DNA of 64,000 nucleotides from Pseudomonas azotoformans (GCF_001579805.1 NZ_CP014546.1:992001-1056000); one strand, 5' to 3'; positions 33,251 to 42,601 are shown, counted from the first letter of the stretch. Notes: generated from the letters alone by a model not told the origin. Numbers and translations: made by a program.

Positions 33251-33792
33251 TGCAAGGCACGCTCCTGCACTTGATGATCCAATGCGCGCTATGGTCGTTG
33301 ATGTCGATCGGCGGCAACATGGTTGCCATCGGCGATATCCATCGCTACTCAGTCAACGACATGAATTGGCTGACCGACGCACAGTTCGTCGCGTTCTTCG
33401 CCCTATCCCAGGCGTTGCCCGGCCCCAATGGCATGCTGTTGGTATTTATCGGCCAGCAAGCCGCCGGCCTGCCCGGCGCCATCGTGGCCTTGCTGGCCAA
33501 GCTGGTGCCGTGCTCGGTGCTCACCTACGTCGGCGCCGGCTGGCTGGAGCGCCATACCGAAACGCCGTGGGTGCAGCGAGTCAAGCGCAGCTTGCTGCCG
33601 ATTTCCATCGGCCTGATCCTCGCCGCCAGCTACATCCTCATGAACAGCCTGGAAAGCAACGCCACCAGCCTGGTGCTGACCCTGGCCAGCGCCGCCGTGG
33701 TGTATTACACGCGGCTGAATGCGATCTGGCTGATCCTCCTCGGCGTGCTATTGGGCCTGTGCAGTGCATGGCTGGGAGCGGACTGGTTTTAG
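33250..33792 (+). CDS. Chromate transporter, C-terminal half protein
   Basis: 180 residues, the second CHR domain (SLMSIGGNMVAIGDIHRYSVND ... FFALSQALPGPNGMLLVFIG) with about five or six membrane segments. It starts within the stop codon of the first half. The pair corresponds to the two halves of a long-chain ChrA and is probably functional only together. Confidence 0.86.
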   Translation: MQGTLLHLMIQCALWSLMSIGGNMVAIGDIHRYSVNDMNWLTDAQFVAFFALSQALPGPNGMLLVFIGQQAAGLPGAIVALLAKLVPCSVLTYVGAGWLERHTETPWVQRVKRSLLPISIGLILAASYILMNSLESNATSLVLTLASAAVVYYTRLNAIWLILLGVLLGLCSAWLGADWF

Positions 33793-33829
33793 GGGCACAA
33801 TCGACGGCATTCGAACCAGAGCCACGGCC

Positions 33830-34744
33830 ATGCTGATCGACGAAGAATTCACCCTCAAAAAGCTCGAGATCTTCCTGGCGTTCATGCGCACCGGCAACCT
33901 GGCCCGCGCTGCCGCCGAGCTGCAAACCAGCAACGTCAGTGTGCACCGCGCCATCCACTCCCTGGAAAACGCCCTGCGCTGCCCGCTGTTCAAACACGAA
34001 GGGCGCAACCTCACGCCGCTGGAAAGCGCCTACGTCCTGGAAGAGCGCGCGCAGAAACTGGTGGCCGATGTGGTCGACAGCGTGCGCCTCACCCGCGAAG
34101 CCGCTGGTTTCTCGGCCGAACGCTTCAAGCTCGGCTCGCTGTATTCGCTGACGGTGAAGACCGTGCCGCAACTGATCATGGGCCTGAAGATCCGCCGCAG
34201 CGAACTCAACATCGACCTGATCCTGGGCTCCAACTTCGACCTGCTCTACAAGCTCAAGAACATGGAAGTGGACGCGATCCTCATCTCCCTCGACGAGCAC
34301 GCCAACGACCCGGACTGCGAACAGATCGCGCTGTTCTCCGACGATATCTTCCTCGCCACCCCGGCGGACTCACCGTTCGACCGCGATCAACAGATCGACC
34401 TGGCAGATGTGCGCGACGCGACCTTCATCACCCTCACCCAAGGCTTCGCCACGCACCAGGATGGCAATCGTGTGTTCAAGCAGGCGGGGTTCGAGCCGAA
34501 GGTGGCGATGCAGGTCAATGACATCTTCACGTTGCTGAGCATGGTCAGCTCAGGCGTGGGTTATGCGCTGCTGCCAGGGCGGATTGCGGCGGTGTATGAG
34601 AACCGCGTGAAGTTGATACCGCTGCAACCCCGGTATCGGTTGCAGCAGCATATTGGCGTGGTGTTCCTGAAGGCCAAGGAGCGTGATCCGAACTTGCTGG
34701 CGTTGTTGGCGGAGTGCCGCATGTACGCCAACCGCCAAACTTGA
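33830..34744 (+). CDS. mdcR: LysR-family regulator, probable malonate regulator MdcR
   Basis: 304 residues: LysR helix-turn-helix (TLKKLEIFLAFMRTGNLARAAAELQTSNVSVHRAIHSL) and effector-binding domain. It lies at the far end of the malonate decarboxylase cluster, convergent with madM. Malonate clusters in Pseudomonas carry such a LysR gene, and the unusual helix-turn-helix (SNVSVHRAIHSLE) fits that type. Assignment by position and sequence style; malonate or malonyl-CoA as effector is inference. It starts 37 bases after the chromate transporter stop. Confidence 0.7.
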   Translation: MLIDEEFTLKKLEIFLAFMRTGNLARAAAELQTSNVSVHRAIHSLENALRCPLFKHEGRNLTPLESAYVLEERAQKLVADVVDSVRLTREAAGFSAERFKLGSLYSLTVKTVPQLIMGLKIRRSELNIDLILGSNFDLLYKLKNMEVDAILISLDEHANDPDCEQIALFSDDIFLATPADSPFDRDQQIDLADVRDATFITLTQGFATHQDGNRVFKQAGFEPKVAMQVNDIFTLLSMVSSGVGYALLPGRIAAVYENRVKLIPLQPRYRLQQHIGVVFLKAKERDPNLLALLAECRMYANRQT

Positions 34745-34753
34745 GATATTCCT

Positions 34754-34784
34754 TGTGGTGAGCGGGCTTGCCCCGCTCACCACA
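34754..34784. terminator. Perfect 13-bp hairpin between mdcR and madM
   Basis: TGTGGTGAGCGGG and CCCGCTCACCACA pair perfectly around a five-base loop in the 40-bp gap between convergent genes. No T run follows on either side, so it may be a REP-like element that blocks or stabilises both transcripts. It shares TGTGGTGAG with the hairpin at 13.83 kb. Confidence 0.65.
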
Positions 34785-35550
34785 TTAACCGACCAGGCCG
34801 CGTACGATGAAGTACAGCAACGACGGCCCGAGCAAGCAGCCTAACCCAGTGTGGAACGTCGCCGTCAGCGCGCCATACGGCACCAAGCGCCGATCTGTCG
34901 CCGCCAAGCCAGCGGTCACACCGCTCACCGTGCCGGCCAACCCACCAAACACCATCGCCGAACGCGGGTTATCCAGCCCCATCCAACGCGCCGCGACCGG
35001 CGTGCCGACCATCACCAGGATCGCCTTGATCAACCCGGTGGCAATCGACAGCGCCATCACATCCGACGTCGCGCCAATCGCCGCGCCGGTCACCGGGGCC
35101 GACGATGTAGGTGACGGCGCCCGCGCCAATGGTGGTCATGCTGATCGCATCGCGATAACCAAAGGCCCAGGCCATGCTCGCGCCGACGATAAACGGCAGG
35201 ATCGTGCCCAGCAGCAACGCGATCACACCGATCATTCCGGCCTTGCGCGCCTCGGTGGCCTGCACTTCAAACGCCGTGGCGACGATGGCGAAGTCGCGCA
35301 GCATTGCGCCGCCCATCAGGCCGATGCCGGAGAACAGCGCCAGGTCCGCCAGGCCTTTCTGGCCACCGGTAATGGTGCCGCCGACCCAGGCCAAGACCAG
35401 GCCGATGACAATGGCAATCGCCGAGCCATGGATGCGCCCGAAGGTCAGCCGCTTGGACAGCACCACGGAAATCCACATCACCACGCCGACAAAGGCAAAC
35501 GCGGTGATCAGGCCGTTATGTTCCAAGCCTTTTTCAATGAGATCCCACAT
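34785..35550 (-). pseudogene. madM: Malonate transporter subunit MadM, apparent +1 frameshift
   Basis: The first part (MWDLIEKGLEHNGLITAFAF ... TTIGAGAVTYIVGP) reads in frame from 35550 to about 35098. The rest (VTGAAIGATSDVMALSIATG ... LLYFIVRGLVG) continues in another frame to the stop at 34785. Removing one base from the GGGG run at 35095-35098 (CCCC on the coding strand) rejoins the normal MadM of about 254 residues. As written the first frame ends in unrelated sequence. MadL and MadM together import malonate with sodium. A real break would impair uptake; a sequencing error is equally possible. Confidence 0.85.
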
Positions 35551-35551
35551 A

Positions 35552-35956
35552 TCAGCGGCCTCCCGCAGGAACGATCAGCGGTTCTTCATCGGGCAGCGGT
35601 TCACCCTTGTGGGTACGGCTGATCAGCGCAATGGTGCAACCACACACCACCACTGACCCAATCGCCGCGAGCACCGCCACAGGGCCACCGTGCAAAGCGG
35701 TCACCACGTTTTGTTGCGCAGCCATCGCCACCACCACGGGGATGTACATCGCGCCCCAGAAGCCCACGCCCATTTCGCAATCCTTGGTCATGCCACCGCG
35801 TTTCTGCATCCACAGGCGAGCGCAGATCAGCAGGATCATCGCGATCCCCACCCCGCCCACATTGGATTTGACGCCCAGCAACACGCCAAGCATGTCGCCC
35901 ATGATCACGCCCGCGAGCGTGCAGATCGCCAGCAATGCCACACCGTAGATAATCAT
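35552..35956 (-). CDS. madL: Malonate transporter subunit MadL
   Basis: 134 residues with four membrane segments (MIIYGVALLAICTLAGVIMGDMLG ...). The small partner of MadM in the sodium-dependent malonate carrier. The start at 35956 is preceded by GAGGA; an in-frame TTG five codons upstream is less likely. Its stop lies one base before the madM start. Bases 35957-36023 separate it from mdcH, with repeated TTGTTGTTG but no clear terminator. Confidence 0.9.
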   Translation of the reverse strand: MIIYGVALLAICTLAGVIMGDMLGVLLGVKSNVGGVGIAMILLICARLWMQKRGGMTKDCEMGVGFWGAMYIPVVVAMAAQQNVVTALHGGPVAVLAAIGSVVVCGCTIALISRTHKGEPLPDEEPLIVPAGGR

Positions 35957-36023
35957 TGTTGTTGTCCTCAAAGTGCTCGATCGAAATTGTTGTTGTTGTG
36001 CTTCGAAAGCCTTGGGTGCTGCT

Positions 36024-36923
36024 TTATTGGTGGCGGCGCTCCTCCTCTTGCAGCAGGGCCTGCAAGGTGTCCAGGCGCGCGCCTTCGCAGGCGATCACCG
36101 TGCCTTGTTCGAAAACGCGGCGTGACAGGCCGGTGAGCACGGAGCCGGGTGGCAGTTCGATCTGCAGGCGCACGCCGCGCTCGTAGGCGCTTTGCACGGT
36201 GCCGCGCCAGTCGACGATGCGACACATGTTGAAGGCCAGGTCATCGCGCAATTGTTCGGGGGTATGGATCGGCCGCGCACGGGTGCTGCTCAGGTAGGTG
36301 ATGCGCGGTGCCTTGAGTGGCACGAAGGCTTGCGCCAAAGCCAGGGCTGGCTGCTCCAGCAATGCGCAATGGGACGGCACGCTGACGGCCAGGCGCTTGG
36401 CGATGCCGTTGCCTTTGATGCGACTGGCGACAAGCTTCATGGCCTGGTCGCTGCCGGCGATCACCGTCTGGTTATCGGCGTTGATATTGGCCAGGTATAC
36501 CGGGGTTTCGCGGCTATGGATTTCGACCAGCAGGTTTTCGACGGTGGATAACTCGGGGCCGATGATTGCGGTCATGCCATAGCCCTGTGGATAAGCGTTC
36601 TGCATCAGCTCGCCGCGCAGGCTGACCAGTCGGATCGCGTCGGCGAAATCCAGCGCACCGGCAATCACCGCTGCCGGGTAAGCACCGATGGACAACCCTG
36701 CGACGTAATCCGGCGTGTGTTGCAGCAGGCGCGCGTAGGCCACGCCGGCGATCAGCAGGCAAAGCTGCACGGCGCGGGTACTCGCCAGGGCGTGCGCCGA
36801 ATCCAAGGCGCGAACGTCTTCGCCCAAGGCATCGCTGGCGTGTTCCAACACGTCGGCCGGCAACGCCTGGAGCATGCCCGGACGTTGGGCGCCTTGCCCT
36901 GGGAACACCAAAAGGCTGCTCAT
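36024..36923 (-). CDS. mdcH: Malonate decarboxylase, epsilon subunit (malonyl-CoA:ACP transacylase type)
   Basis: 299 residues of the FabD-like acyltransferase fold: LLVFPGQGAQRPGML at the N-terminus, the nucleophile Ser in AGLSIGAYPAAV, and SVPSHCALLEQPA with the partner His. MdcH loads the ACP subunit with malonyl from malonyl-CoA, to be turned into the active acetyl form. The start at 36923 overlaps the mdcG stop by four bases. Confidence 0.94.
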   Translation of the reverse strand: MSSLLVFPGQGAQRPGMLQALPADVLEHASDALGEDVRALDSAHALASTRAVQLCLLIAGVAYARLLQHTPDYVAGLSIGAYPAAVIAGALDFADAIRLVSLRGELMQNAYPQGYGMTAIIGPELSTVENLLVEIHSRETPVYLANINADNQTVIAGSDQAMKLVASRIKGNGIAKRLAVSVPSHCALLEQPALALAQAFVPLKAPRITYLSSTRARPIHTPEQLRDDLAFNMCRIVDWRGTVQSAYERGVRLQIELPPGSVLTGLSRRVFEQGTVIACEGARLDTLQALLQEEERRHQ

Positions 36924-37507
36924 GCCACGGCCTGCCAAGGATCAATGACGAGGTGCGCACCGCGGGCGGTTTTCAATAGCACCCGCCGCGATGAACCGGC
37001 CCATTCGCGCAAGGCGACGGCGCCGAAAGGTGTTTGCAGTTGCATATCCACAGCGCACGCGGCGTTGTCCAAGGTTGCCAGCAAGTCACGTGCGTCGTTG
37101 CGATCCAGCGGCTCCGGCGTACGCAGCATCAGGTCCAGATCGCTCTGGGCATGCAGCGCTTCAATGCCCGTGGCCAGCTCAAAACCCGCACTGCCCGTGA
37201 CGCCCCAATTCAACAGCGCCAGCAGTGGCCGCAGTTGATCGAGTGCGTGCAAAGCCGGTAAGTCCCGCGTCGAGGTAACCTCACGCAGCGCTTGCGGCGT
37301 GACTCGCCGCTGCACCGCGGCAATCGGCATCTCGGCGGCAAACCGCTGCTCGCGCAAACGCCCGCGCACGCCCACCGCAATCCAGCCCGGCGCAACGATT
37401 GCGCGACGCACCACCACCGTGCCTACCGCCTCCACCGCCCACGCCGGAGCCTCGGCAGGCAGATGCACCGGGGTCATGCCCCAGAGCAAGTCGTGGGCGT
37501 TCACCAT
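36920..37507 (-). CDS. mdcG: Phosphoribosyl-dephospho-CoA transferase MdcG
   Basis: 195 residues. A nucleotidyltransferase that attaches the 2'-(5''-triphosphoribosyl)-3'-dephospho-CoA cofactor to the ACP subunit MdcC. The DLDLMLRTPEPLDR motif holds the metal-binding acidic residues, preceded by GVTGSAGFELATG. The start at 37507 overlaps the end of mdcE by seven bases. Confidence 0.92.
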   Translation of the reverse strand: MVNAHDLLWGMTPVHLPAEAPAWAVEAVGTVVVRRAIVAPGWIAVGVRGRLREQRFAAEMPIAAVQRRVTPQALREVTSTRDLPALHALDQLRPLLALLNWGVTGSAGFELATGIEALHAQSDLDLMLRTPEPLDRNDARDLLATLDNAACAVDMQLQTPFGAVALREWAGSSRRVLLKTARGAHLVIDPWQAVA

Positions 37508-38271
37508 TGTTCCCGCAGCAGTTGGCGTACGTGGCTGGAAGCCGCGCGGTTGGTCGCACCAAGGCGGCCGCTCAAGTCGGTGCTGCCAATATCCTTGATC
37601 GCACTCACCAGGCAATCGCTGACCCGCGCCACATCCTCTGATGTAGGCTGTTCAATCTGGCTGACCGACAAGGTTTCCCACAGCAACCCCAGGCTGGCGT
37701 AACTGTCGATGTCATAAGCCATGGGCGGCACACTGGCGGCCAGGGCTTCCAACTCTTCAACGCTGCGCAGCGTCACGCGCGCGGCCGAGGCCTTGCCCAT
37801 GGCGTGCACCATCACACCGGGATCGCGCAGGGCGATCAGGCGGTTGGCTTGATACCCATGGGCGAGAAACGCACCGGACATCGCCTTGCCCACCAGCAGC
37901 GCAATCACCGGGTGCCCGGCCAGTCGAGCACGGGCGTAGCTGTCGGCGGCGGCAGCCAGGGCCTGGTGGATGCCGAGGGCTTCTTCGCGACGGCCATAGG
38001 CTTGGCTCGGTACATCGACGATGGCGATGATCGGGCGCTTGTCGCCACGGGCGATGGCTTCATCGACGGCTTTTGCCAGACCCCAGCCTTCCAGCAGGCC
38101 GACTTCGCCATTGCGTGCGCGGGGGAAGCGGTTTTGCGCGTCGGTGACCACGGCGATGTAGCGCACGGGCTGTTCACCCAGCACACCCTCAGCGACTTTC
38201 AACGAGCGTGGCAAACCCTCAACGGCTGTCGCTCCGGCGCTCAATGCGTTGAACCACTGCAAACCTCTCAT
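37501..38271 (-). CDS. mdcE: Malonate decarboxylase, gamma subunit
   Basis: 256 residues of the carboxyltransferase (crotonase-like) fold, with GHPVIALLVGKAMSGAFLAHG and the VDVPSQAYGRREEALGIHQALA stretch. MdcD and MdcE together decarboxylate malonyl-S-ACP to acetyl-S-ACP, leaving the enzyme re-acetylated. The start overlaps the mdcD stop by four bases. Confidence 0.94.
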   Translation of the reverse strand: MRGLQWFNALSAGATAVEGLPRSLKVAEGVLGEQPVRYIAVVTDAQNRFPRARNGEVGLLEGWGLAKAVDEAIARGDKRPIIAIVDVPSQAYGRREEALGIHQALAAAADSYARARLAGHPVIALLVGKAMSGAFLAHGYQANRLIALRDPGVMVHAMGKASAARVTLRSVEELEALAASVPPMAYDIDSYASLGLLWETLSVSQIEQPTSEDVARVSDCLVSAIKDIGSTDLSGRLGATNRAASSHVRQLLREQW

Positions 38272-39110
38272 GAGCGTTCTCCTTGATACAGCGCGCGTAC
38301 CGTTGCCGGGTCGATTTGCGGCGTGGTGTCCAGTTCGGCCAGGCGCGCCAGGTAATGCTCGGCCTGACGGCTGCGCTGTTGGGTGGGCAGGCCTTGCTCC
38401 AGCAAAGCGCTGACGGTGTGTTGAATCTCGGCCACATCGTCAGCGACATAACGGTCGGCCAAGCCGCTGTTGAAGCGTTGCTCACCGCCCGTGAGGCTCC
38501 AGATGAAAGGCCGGTCGCGGGAGTCGTACTCCTCAAGCCCAGCTTCCTGTTCGATCACTTGCGGGCCATTCAAGCCCAGGCGTGCTTCGCGGGTGACCAC
38601 AAGGTAACTGCACAATCCAGCCGCAATGGACATGCCGCCAAAGCAACCGACACTGCCCGCCACCACGCCGATCACTGGCTGGTATTGGCGCAGATCGACA
38701 ATCGCCGAGTGGATATCCGCGATGGCTGCCAGGCCCAGGTTGGCTTCCTGCAAGCGCACGCCACCGGTTTCCAGCAACAAAACGGCGCGGGTCGCAATGC
38801 CCTTGCGATTGTCCTCGGCCGCAAGTTCCAGGGCGCCCGCAATTTTTGCACCGCCCACTTCACCGAGGCTGCCGCCCTGGAAGTTGCCTTCGATGGCGGC
38901 AATGACGACAGGTTTTCCATCAATGCTGCCCTTGGCGATCACCACCCCATCATCGGCCTGCGGCACCACGCCTTGGCGGCTGAGCCACGGCGACATGACG
39001 CGCTGGAACGGGTCGATCAATTCGCGGTAGGAACCAGCGTCCAGCAACGCCTTGGCCCGCTGCCGCGCGCCCAGTTCAACGAAGCTGTGTTTGGCGAGTA
39101 AGTCAGTCAT
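38268..39110 (-). CDS. mdcD: Malonate decarboxylase, beta subunit
   Basis: 280 residues, the other carboxyltransferase-fold subunit: GKPVVIAAIEGNFQGGSLGEVGG, VLLLETGGVRLQEANLGL and the oxyanion segment GVVAGSVGCFGGMSIAAGL. It forms the decarboxylase with MdcE. The start at 39110 overlaps mdcC by eight bases; the longer open frame to 39185 lies inside mdcC. Confidence 0.94.
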   Translation of the reverse strand: MTDLLAKHSFVELGARQRAKALLDAGSYRELIDPFQRVMSPWLSRQGVVPQADDGVVIAKGSIDGKPVVIAAIEGNFQGGSLGEVGGAKIAGALELAAEDNRKGIATRAVLLLETGGVRLQEANLGLAAIADIHSAIVDLRQYQPVIGVVAGSVGCFGGMSIAAGLCSYLVVTREARLGLNGPQVIEQEAGLEEYDSRDRPFIWSLTGGEQRFNSGLADRYVADDVAEIQHTVSALLEQGLPTQQRSRQAEHYLARLAELDTTPQIDPATVRALYQGERS

Positions 39111-39402
39111 GGCCGATCTCCTCGAAACCCTGCTCCAGGCGCAAGCGCACCACGCCGGGGGTGGCGCCGAAATCGTGGATATCAATGTTCAACGCCGGTG
39201 GCGTCTGTTCCTGGAAGATACGCTCGAACAGATGCTGCCAGCGTTGTTCGGCACCATTCACCGAGGTCTGCACCTGGATGGTCAGCGTGCCCGGCGTGCC
39301 CGGTTCCAGCAGCACCTCCAGGTCGCCCGAGCCGACGCAACCCACCAGCGCACGGCCTTTTGGCGGCTGCCCGGCGGGGAATTCAAAGGATAAGGTTTCC
39401 AT
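39103..39402 (-). CDS. mdcC: Malonate decarboxylase, delta subunit (acyl carrier protein)
   Basis: 99 residues, a small ACP not related to fatty-acid ACP. The Ser in LVGCVGSGDLEVLLEP is the expected attachment point for the dephospho-CoA-type prosthetic group added by MdcG. The mdcB stop and the mdcC start share bases (TGATG), so translation is coupled. Confidence 0.93.
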   Translation of the reverse strand: METLSFEFPAGQPPKGRALVGCVGSGDLEVLLEPGTPGTLTIQVQTSVNGAEQRWQHLFERIFQEQTPPALNIDIHDFGATPGVVRLRLEQGFEEIGHD

Positions 39403-40235
39403 CACAACGCTCCGTCGAGGCGGTCGATAAACAGGCAGGCGGCCAACAGGTCGGCGGCGCCGCCGGGGGAGGCATTCAGGGCCAGCAGTTGAAGGTCTAA
39501 CCCATGCAATTGGCGACGCCCGGCCAGCGTTGCGCTGCCACCTGCATCGAGTACCGCTTGAGCACCCTGCTGCATCGCTAGCAGGCCTTCGGGACCGGCA
39601 CGGTAAAGCACGCAGGTATCGGCCAGCTCGGTCATGATCGCCAGCAAAGCATCCAGGCGGGCGTTCTGTTCGCCTGCATTGTGCTGGCGGCTTTTGTGCA
39701 GTTGCGGCAGGCCGCGCTGCACCACGGACGGGAACCCCAGTTGCGCTTCTTCACGGGCGCCGCGTGCGCCGTAGCGCTGGGCAACCTGGGCGCCGTGACT
39801 CATGGGTTGCGGCGCGTAGCGGTCGTTGAGCAGGGCTAATCTGGCGGCGTTCAGGGTGATAGAGCGCGGTTCCAGCGCTGCCGCTGCGGTGAGCAAACCG
39901 AGGGCCCAGATGGCGCCGCGATGGGTGTTCACGCCGTGGGTGGTGACGAGCATCGCTTGCTCACCTTCGCGGCCAATACGCCCAAGGGCTTCGCGCAGCG
40001 GCAAGCCGACTTCACCGAACTCAATCGCGGCTTCGGCCATTTCCTTGAACATCGGCCACAGCGACAACGCCGAGGCGTGCATCAGCCCCAGGTGCAAATC
40101 GCTATGGGCGCCGTTGCCGCGACGGTCTACCAAGGCCGGTTTGGGCGACAGGTCGGCTTCATCGATCAGTGCATCGACGGCCATATCCGCCAGGCGTTCG
40201 GCGAGGGTCAGTTCATGCAGTTTGAGTGCGCGCAT
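39402..40235 (-). CDS. mdcB: Triphosphoribosyl-dephospho-CoA synthase MdcB
   Basis: 277 residues of the CitG/MdcB family. It makes the prosthetic-group precursor from dephospho-CoA and ATP. Typical segments are the [20 protein letters not shown] start and the [19 protein letters not shown] motif. The gene abuts the mdcA stop at 40236. Confidence 0.94.
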   Translation of the reverse strand: MRALKLHELTLAERLADMAVDALIDEADLSPKPALVDRRGNGAHSDLHLGLMHASALSLWPMFKEMAEAAIEFGEVGLPLREALGRIGREGEQAMLVTTHGVNTHRGAIWALGLLTAAAALEPRSITLNAARLALLNDRYAPQPMSHGAQVAQRYGARGAREEAQLGFPSVVQRGLPQLHKSRQHNAGEQNARLDALLAIMTELADTCVLYRAGPEGLLAMQQGAQAVLDAGGSATLAGRRQLHGLDLQLLALNASPGGAADLLAACLFIDRLDGAL

Positions 40236-41906
40236 TTACCAGCTCCTGAACTTGGCGGGCGGGTTGTACAGGCCACCGGACCAGTCCACCAGGTCGGCTA
40301 CGCTTTTGGCGGCCAACAGTTCGCGCGTGGCGTCGGTACGGCGAATCCCTAAGTCTTCGGGCAAGGCGATCAAACCTTCGCGGCGCATACGTGCGGTGTC
40401 CTTGGGGTTGTGGCGCATACCGATGGCGGTGACGCCCGCGACGGCGGCGATCATCGCTTGGCGTTCTTCCAGGGAGCGCGCCTTGTACAGATAGGCGATG
40501 CCCTCTTCAGTGAGCAAGTGGGTGACGTCGTCGCCGTAGATCATGATCGGCGCCAAGGGCATGCCGCTTTTGCGTGCGACTTCCACCGCGTCGAGGGTGT
40601 CGACAAAGGTGGGTTTACCACCTTCCTGGAAGGTCTCGACCATTTGCACCACGAGTTTTTTGCCGCGCTCCAACAGCGCTTCCGGAGCATCGTCGTGGCG
40701 CATATCCAGCCAGGCGGGCGTGCCATGGCGACGACCACGCGGGTCGTGGCCCATGTTCGGTGCGCCGCCAAACCCGGCGAGGCGTCCACGGGTCACGGTG
40801 GAGGAATGGCCGTCGCCGTCGACTTGCAGAGTGGCGCCGATAAACAGGTCCACCGCGTATTGGCCAGCGAGTTGGCAGAACATCCGGTTGGAGCGCATCG
40901 AGCCGTCGCGACCGGTGAAGAACACATCCGGCCGTGCGGCGATGTAGTTTTCCATGCCCAGTTCAGTGCCGAAGCAGTGCACGCTTTCGACCCAGCCGCT
41001 TTCGATGGCGGGGATCAGCGTGGGATGCGGGTTGAGGGTCCAGTTGCGGCAGATCTTGCCCTTGAGGCCAAGGGATTCGCCATAGGTCGGCAGGATCAAC
41101 TCGATGGCTGCGGTGTTGAAGCCGATGCCATGGTTAAGCGACTGCACATTGTGTTTTTCGTAGATGCCACGGATCGCCATCATTGCCATCAGCACATGCA
41201 CTGGCTTGATGTGGCGCGGGTCGCGGGTGAACAGCGGTTCGATGTAGAACGGCTTGTCGGCCACCACCACAAAATCCACCCAGCTCGCAGGGATGTCGAC
41301 GCGGGGTAAGTCCGTAACATCGTCCACCAACTGGTTGACCTGCACGATCACGATGCCATCGCTGAACGCGGCGGGTTCGATCAGCGCCGGGGTGTCTTCG
41401 GTGCTGGCGCCGGTGTAGATATTGCCGGCGCGGTCGGCCATGAAGCCGGCGGAAAGCACCACGTTGGGGATCAGGTCCACCACCAGCCGCGCGTAGAGTT
41501 CGATATAGGTGTGGATCGCGCCGATTTCCAGCAGGCCGTCTTCCAGCAACTGGCTGATGCGCAGGGATTGGGTGCCCGCGAAGGAGAAGTCCAGCTTGCG
41601 CGCGATGCCTTTTTCAAACAGGTCCAGGTGCTCGGAACGGCCGACACTGGGCATGATCATGTGTAAATCGTGGAGCTTGGCGGGGTCGGTTTTAGCGAGG
41701 GAGCGCGAGAGGAAATCGGCCTGTTTCTGGTTGTTGCCTTCCAGTACCACACGGTCGCCGGGGAGGATCAGCGCTTCGAGCGCCTCGACGATCTTGTCGC
41801 TGGGCAGTACCGCACCGTCTGCAAACTGTTTGACCAGCCCGAGCCGCCGCTGCTTCTCGTCGCGCCGCCGCGTCCAGCGCGAGTCGGGGGTGATTGTTGT
41901 TGTCAT
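40236..41906 (-). CDS. mdcA: Malonate decarboxylase, alpha subunit (acetyl-ACP:malonate ACP transferase)
   Basis: 556 residues, CoA-transferase-like. It swaps malonate for acetate on the ACP, giving malonyl-S-ACP and free acetate. Typical segments include RRRDEKQRRLGLVKQFADG, VVLEGNNQKQADFLSRSLAK and NHGIGFNTAAIELILPTYGE. It is the first gene of a tightly packed nine-gene unit (mdcABCDEGH-madLM) with short gaps or overlaps throughout. Its promoter should lie in 41907-42045, where no clear box was identified. Confidence 0.96.
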   Translation of the reverse strand: MTTTITPDSRWTRRRDEKQRRLGLVKQFADGAVLPSDKIVEALEALILPGDRVVLEGNNQKQADFLSRSLAKTDPAKLHDLHMIMPSVGRSEHLDLFEKGIARKLDFSFAGTQSLRISQLLEDGLLEIGAIHTYIELYARLVVDLIPNVVLSAGFMADRAGNIYTGASTEDTPALIEPAAFSDGIVIVQVNQLVDDVTDLPRVDIPASWVDFVVVADKPFYIEPLFTRDPRHIKPVHVLMAMMAIRGIYEKHNVQSLNHGIGFNTAAIELILPTYGESLGLKGKICRNWTLNPHPTLIPAIESGWVESVHCFGTELGMENYIAARPDVFFTGRDGSMRSNRMFCQLAGQYAVDLFIGATLQVDGDGHSSTVTRGRLAGFGGAPNMGHDPRGRRHGTPAWLDMRHDDAPEALLERGKKLVVQMVETFQEGGKPTFVDTLDAVEVARKSGMPLAPIMIYGDDVTHLLTEEGIAYLYKARSLEERQAMIAAVAGVTAIGMRHNPKDTARMRREGLIALPEDLGIRRTDATRELLAAKSVADLVDWSGGLYNPPAKFRSW

Positions 41907-42045
41907 GGTCGCTCCACGGGTTTGCTGTCGTGGGCTGTACCTTAGGAGTGATTGAGGGGGCCATCAATCAAGCTCGGCGGCGGATTATTACGGCTGGAGT
42001 AACGAAGTCCGTGCGAATGCTGATCGTGAGCCTGATGCACATTAA

Positions 42046-42138
42046 AATGTGGGAGCTGGCTTGCCTGCGATAGCGGTGTGTCATCTGGCGATAAGTCGAC
42101 TGGTACTCCGCCATCGCAGGCAAGCCAGCTCCCACATG
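42046..42138. repeat. REPIN, type 2
   Basis: Two inverted REPs, TGTGGGAGCTGGCTTGCCTG at 42049 and its complement ending at 42135, face each other across about 40 bases. The core GGCTTGCCTGCGAT separates this type from the type 1 pair at 4.7 kb. It lies between mdcA and the accessory genes. Confidence 0.9.
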
Positions 42139-42204
42139 GGTTCGGTGGCGTTCGTTAAGGAGCGGTCCCAAGCAAGGAACGATCAGTCCCTGTTTGGGAC
42201 CGTT

Positions 42205-42444
42205 TCAAGAGGCTGGCGATGGGCTGACTTGCTCCAACGCTCTATCAACCAACAACTGACCCAACTCTACCATTTGCTGAATCCCGAGCATGATCGCGCG
42301 CTGGGAGGTGTCCAGGTCGAAGGCGAGATTGCAGGTCAGTGCGTTGAGCGAAGACAGGGTTTCGCTGGCGTTGACCAGCAGGGTTTCGGTGTTTTCGTGC
42401 GGGTTTACGGTGAAGAGCGGCGGATTGGGGGTAGGTTTGACCAT
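42205..42444 (-). CDS. Small Pseudomonas protein of unknown function (DUF3077/DUF6124-like)
   Basis: 79 residues, no signal or membrane segment, predicted helical. The segments PNPPLFTVNP and LLVNASETLSSLNAL ... AIMLGIQQMVELGQLLVDRALE recall a family of short Pseudomonas-specific proteins often annotated DUF3077 or DUF6124. The function is unknown. It starts with ATG 42444 after a GGAG site. Its leader contains a C4-like antisense RNA structure whose core can pair with this site, so translation is probably controlled by RNA. Confidence 0.72.
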   Translation of the reverse strand: MVKPTPNPPLFTVNPHENTETLLVNASETLSSLNALTCNLAFDLDTSQRAIMLGIQQMVELGQLLVDRALEQVSPSPAS

Positions 42445-42454
42445 GATTTACAGC

Positions 42455-42477
42455 TCCGATATGTGATGGAGACTGCC
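42455..42477 (-). promoter_or_regulatory. Two antisense target sites in front of the 79-residue gene
   Basis: Reading the transcript on the minus strand, GGCAGTCTCC (42477-42468) and CATATCGGA (42463-42455) precede the start codon; the second runs into the GGAG ribosome-binding site. Each is complementary to parts of the structured RNA upstream: CATATCGGA pairs base for base with TCCGATATG in its second hairpin loop, and GGCAGTCTCC pairs with GGAGAC plus TGCC on the two sides of its first hairpin. Confidence 0.6.
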
Positions 42478-42501
42478 CTCTTCCGCTTGCACGCGAATAA
42501 A

Positions 42502-42583
42502 GGTGGCAGCTGTGCGCAGGTGTGCAAGACCGGGCATATCGGACCCCGGCAGACCCCGAAGGGTCTCCCACGCACAGCCGCCA
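42502..42583 (-). ncRNA. C4-like antisense RNA structure in the leader
   Basis: On the minus strand the sequence folds as a three-way junction: an outer stem GGCGGCTGTGCG with CGCACAGCTGCC, a first hairpin GACCC-TTC-GGGGTC and a second hairpin CCGGG ... CCCGG with TCCGATATG in its loop. This layout matches my recollection of the phage P1/P7 C4 antisense RNA family, also found in Pseudomonas leaders. Its exact complementarity to two sites before the next start codon supports the assignment. No covariance search was run. Confidence 0.6.
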
Positions 42584-42601
42584 TAACAAATACAGCAGGC
42601 A

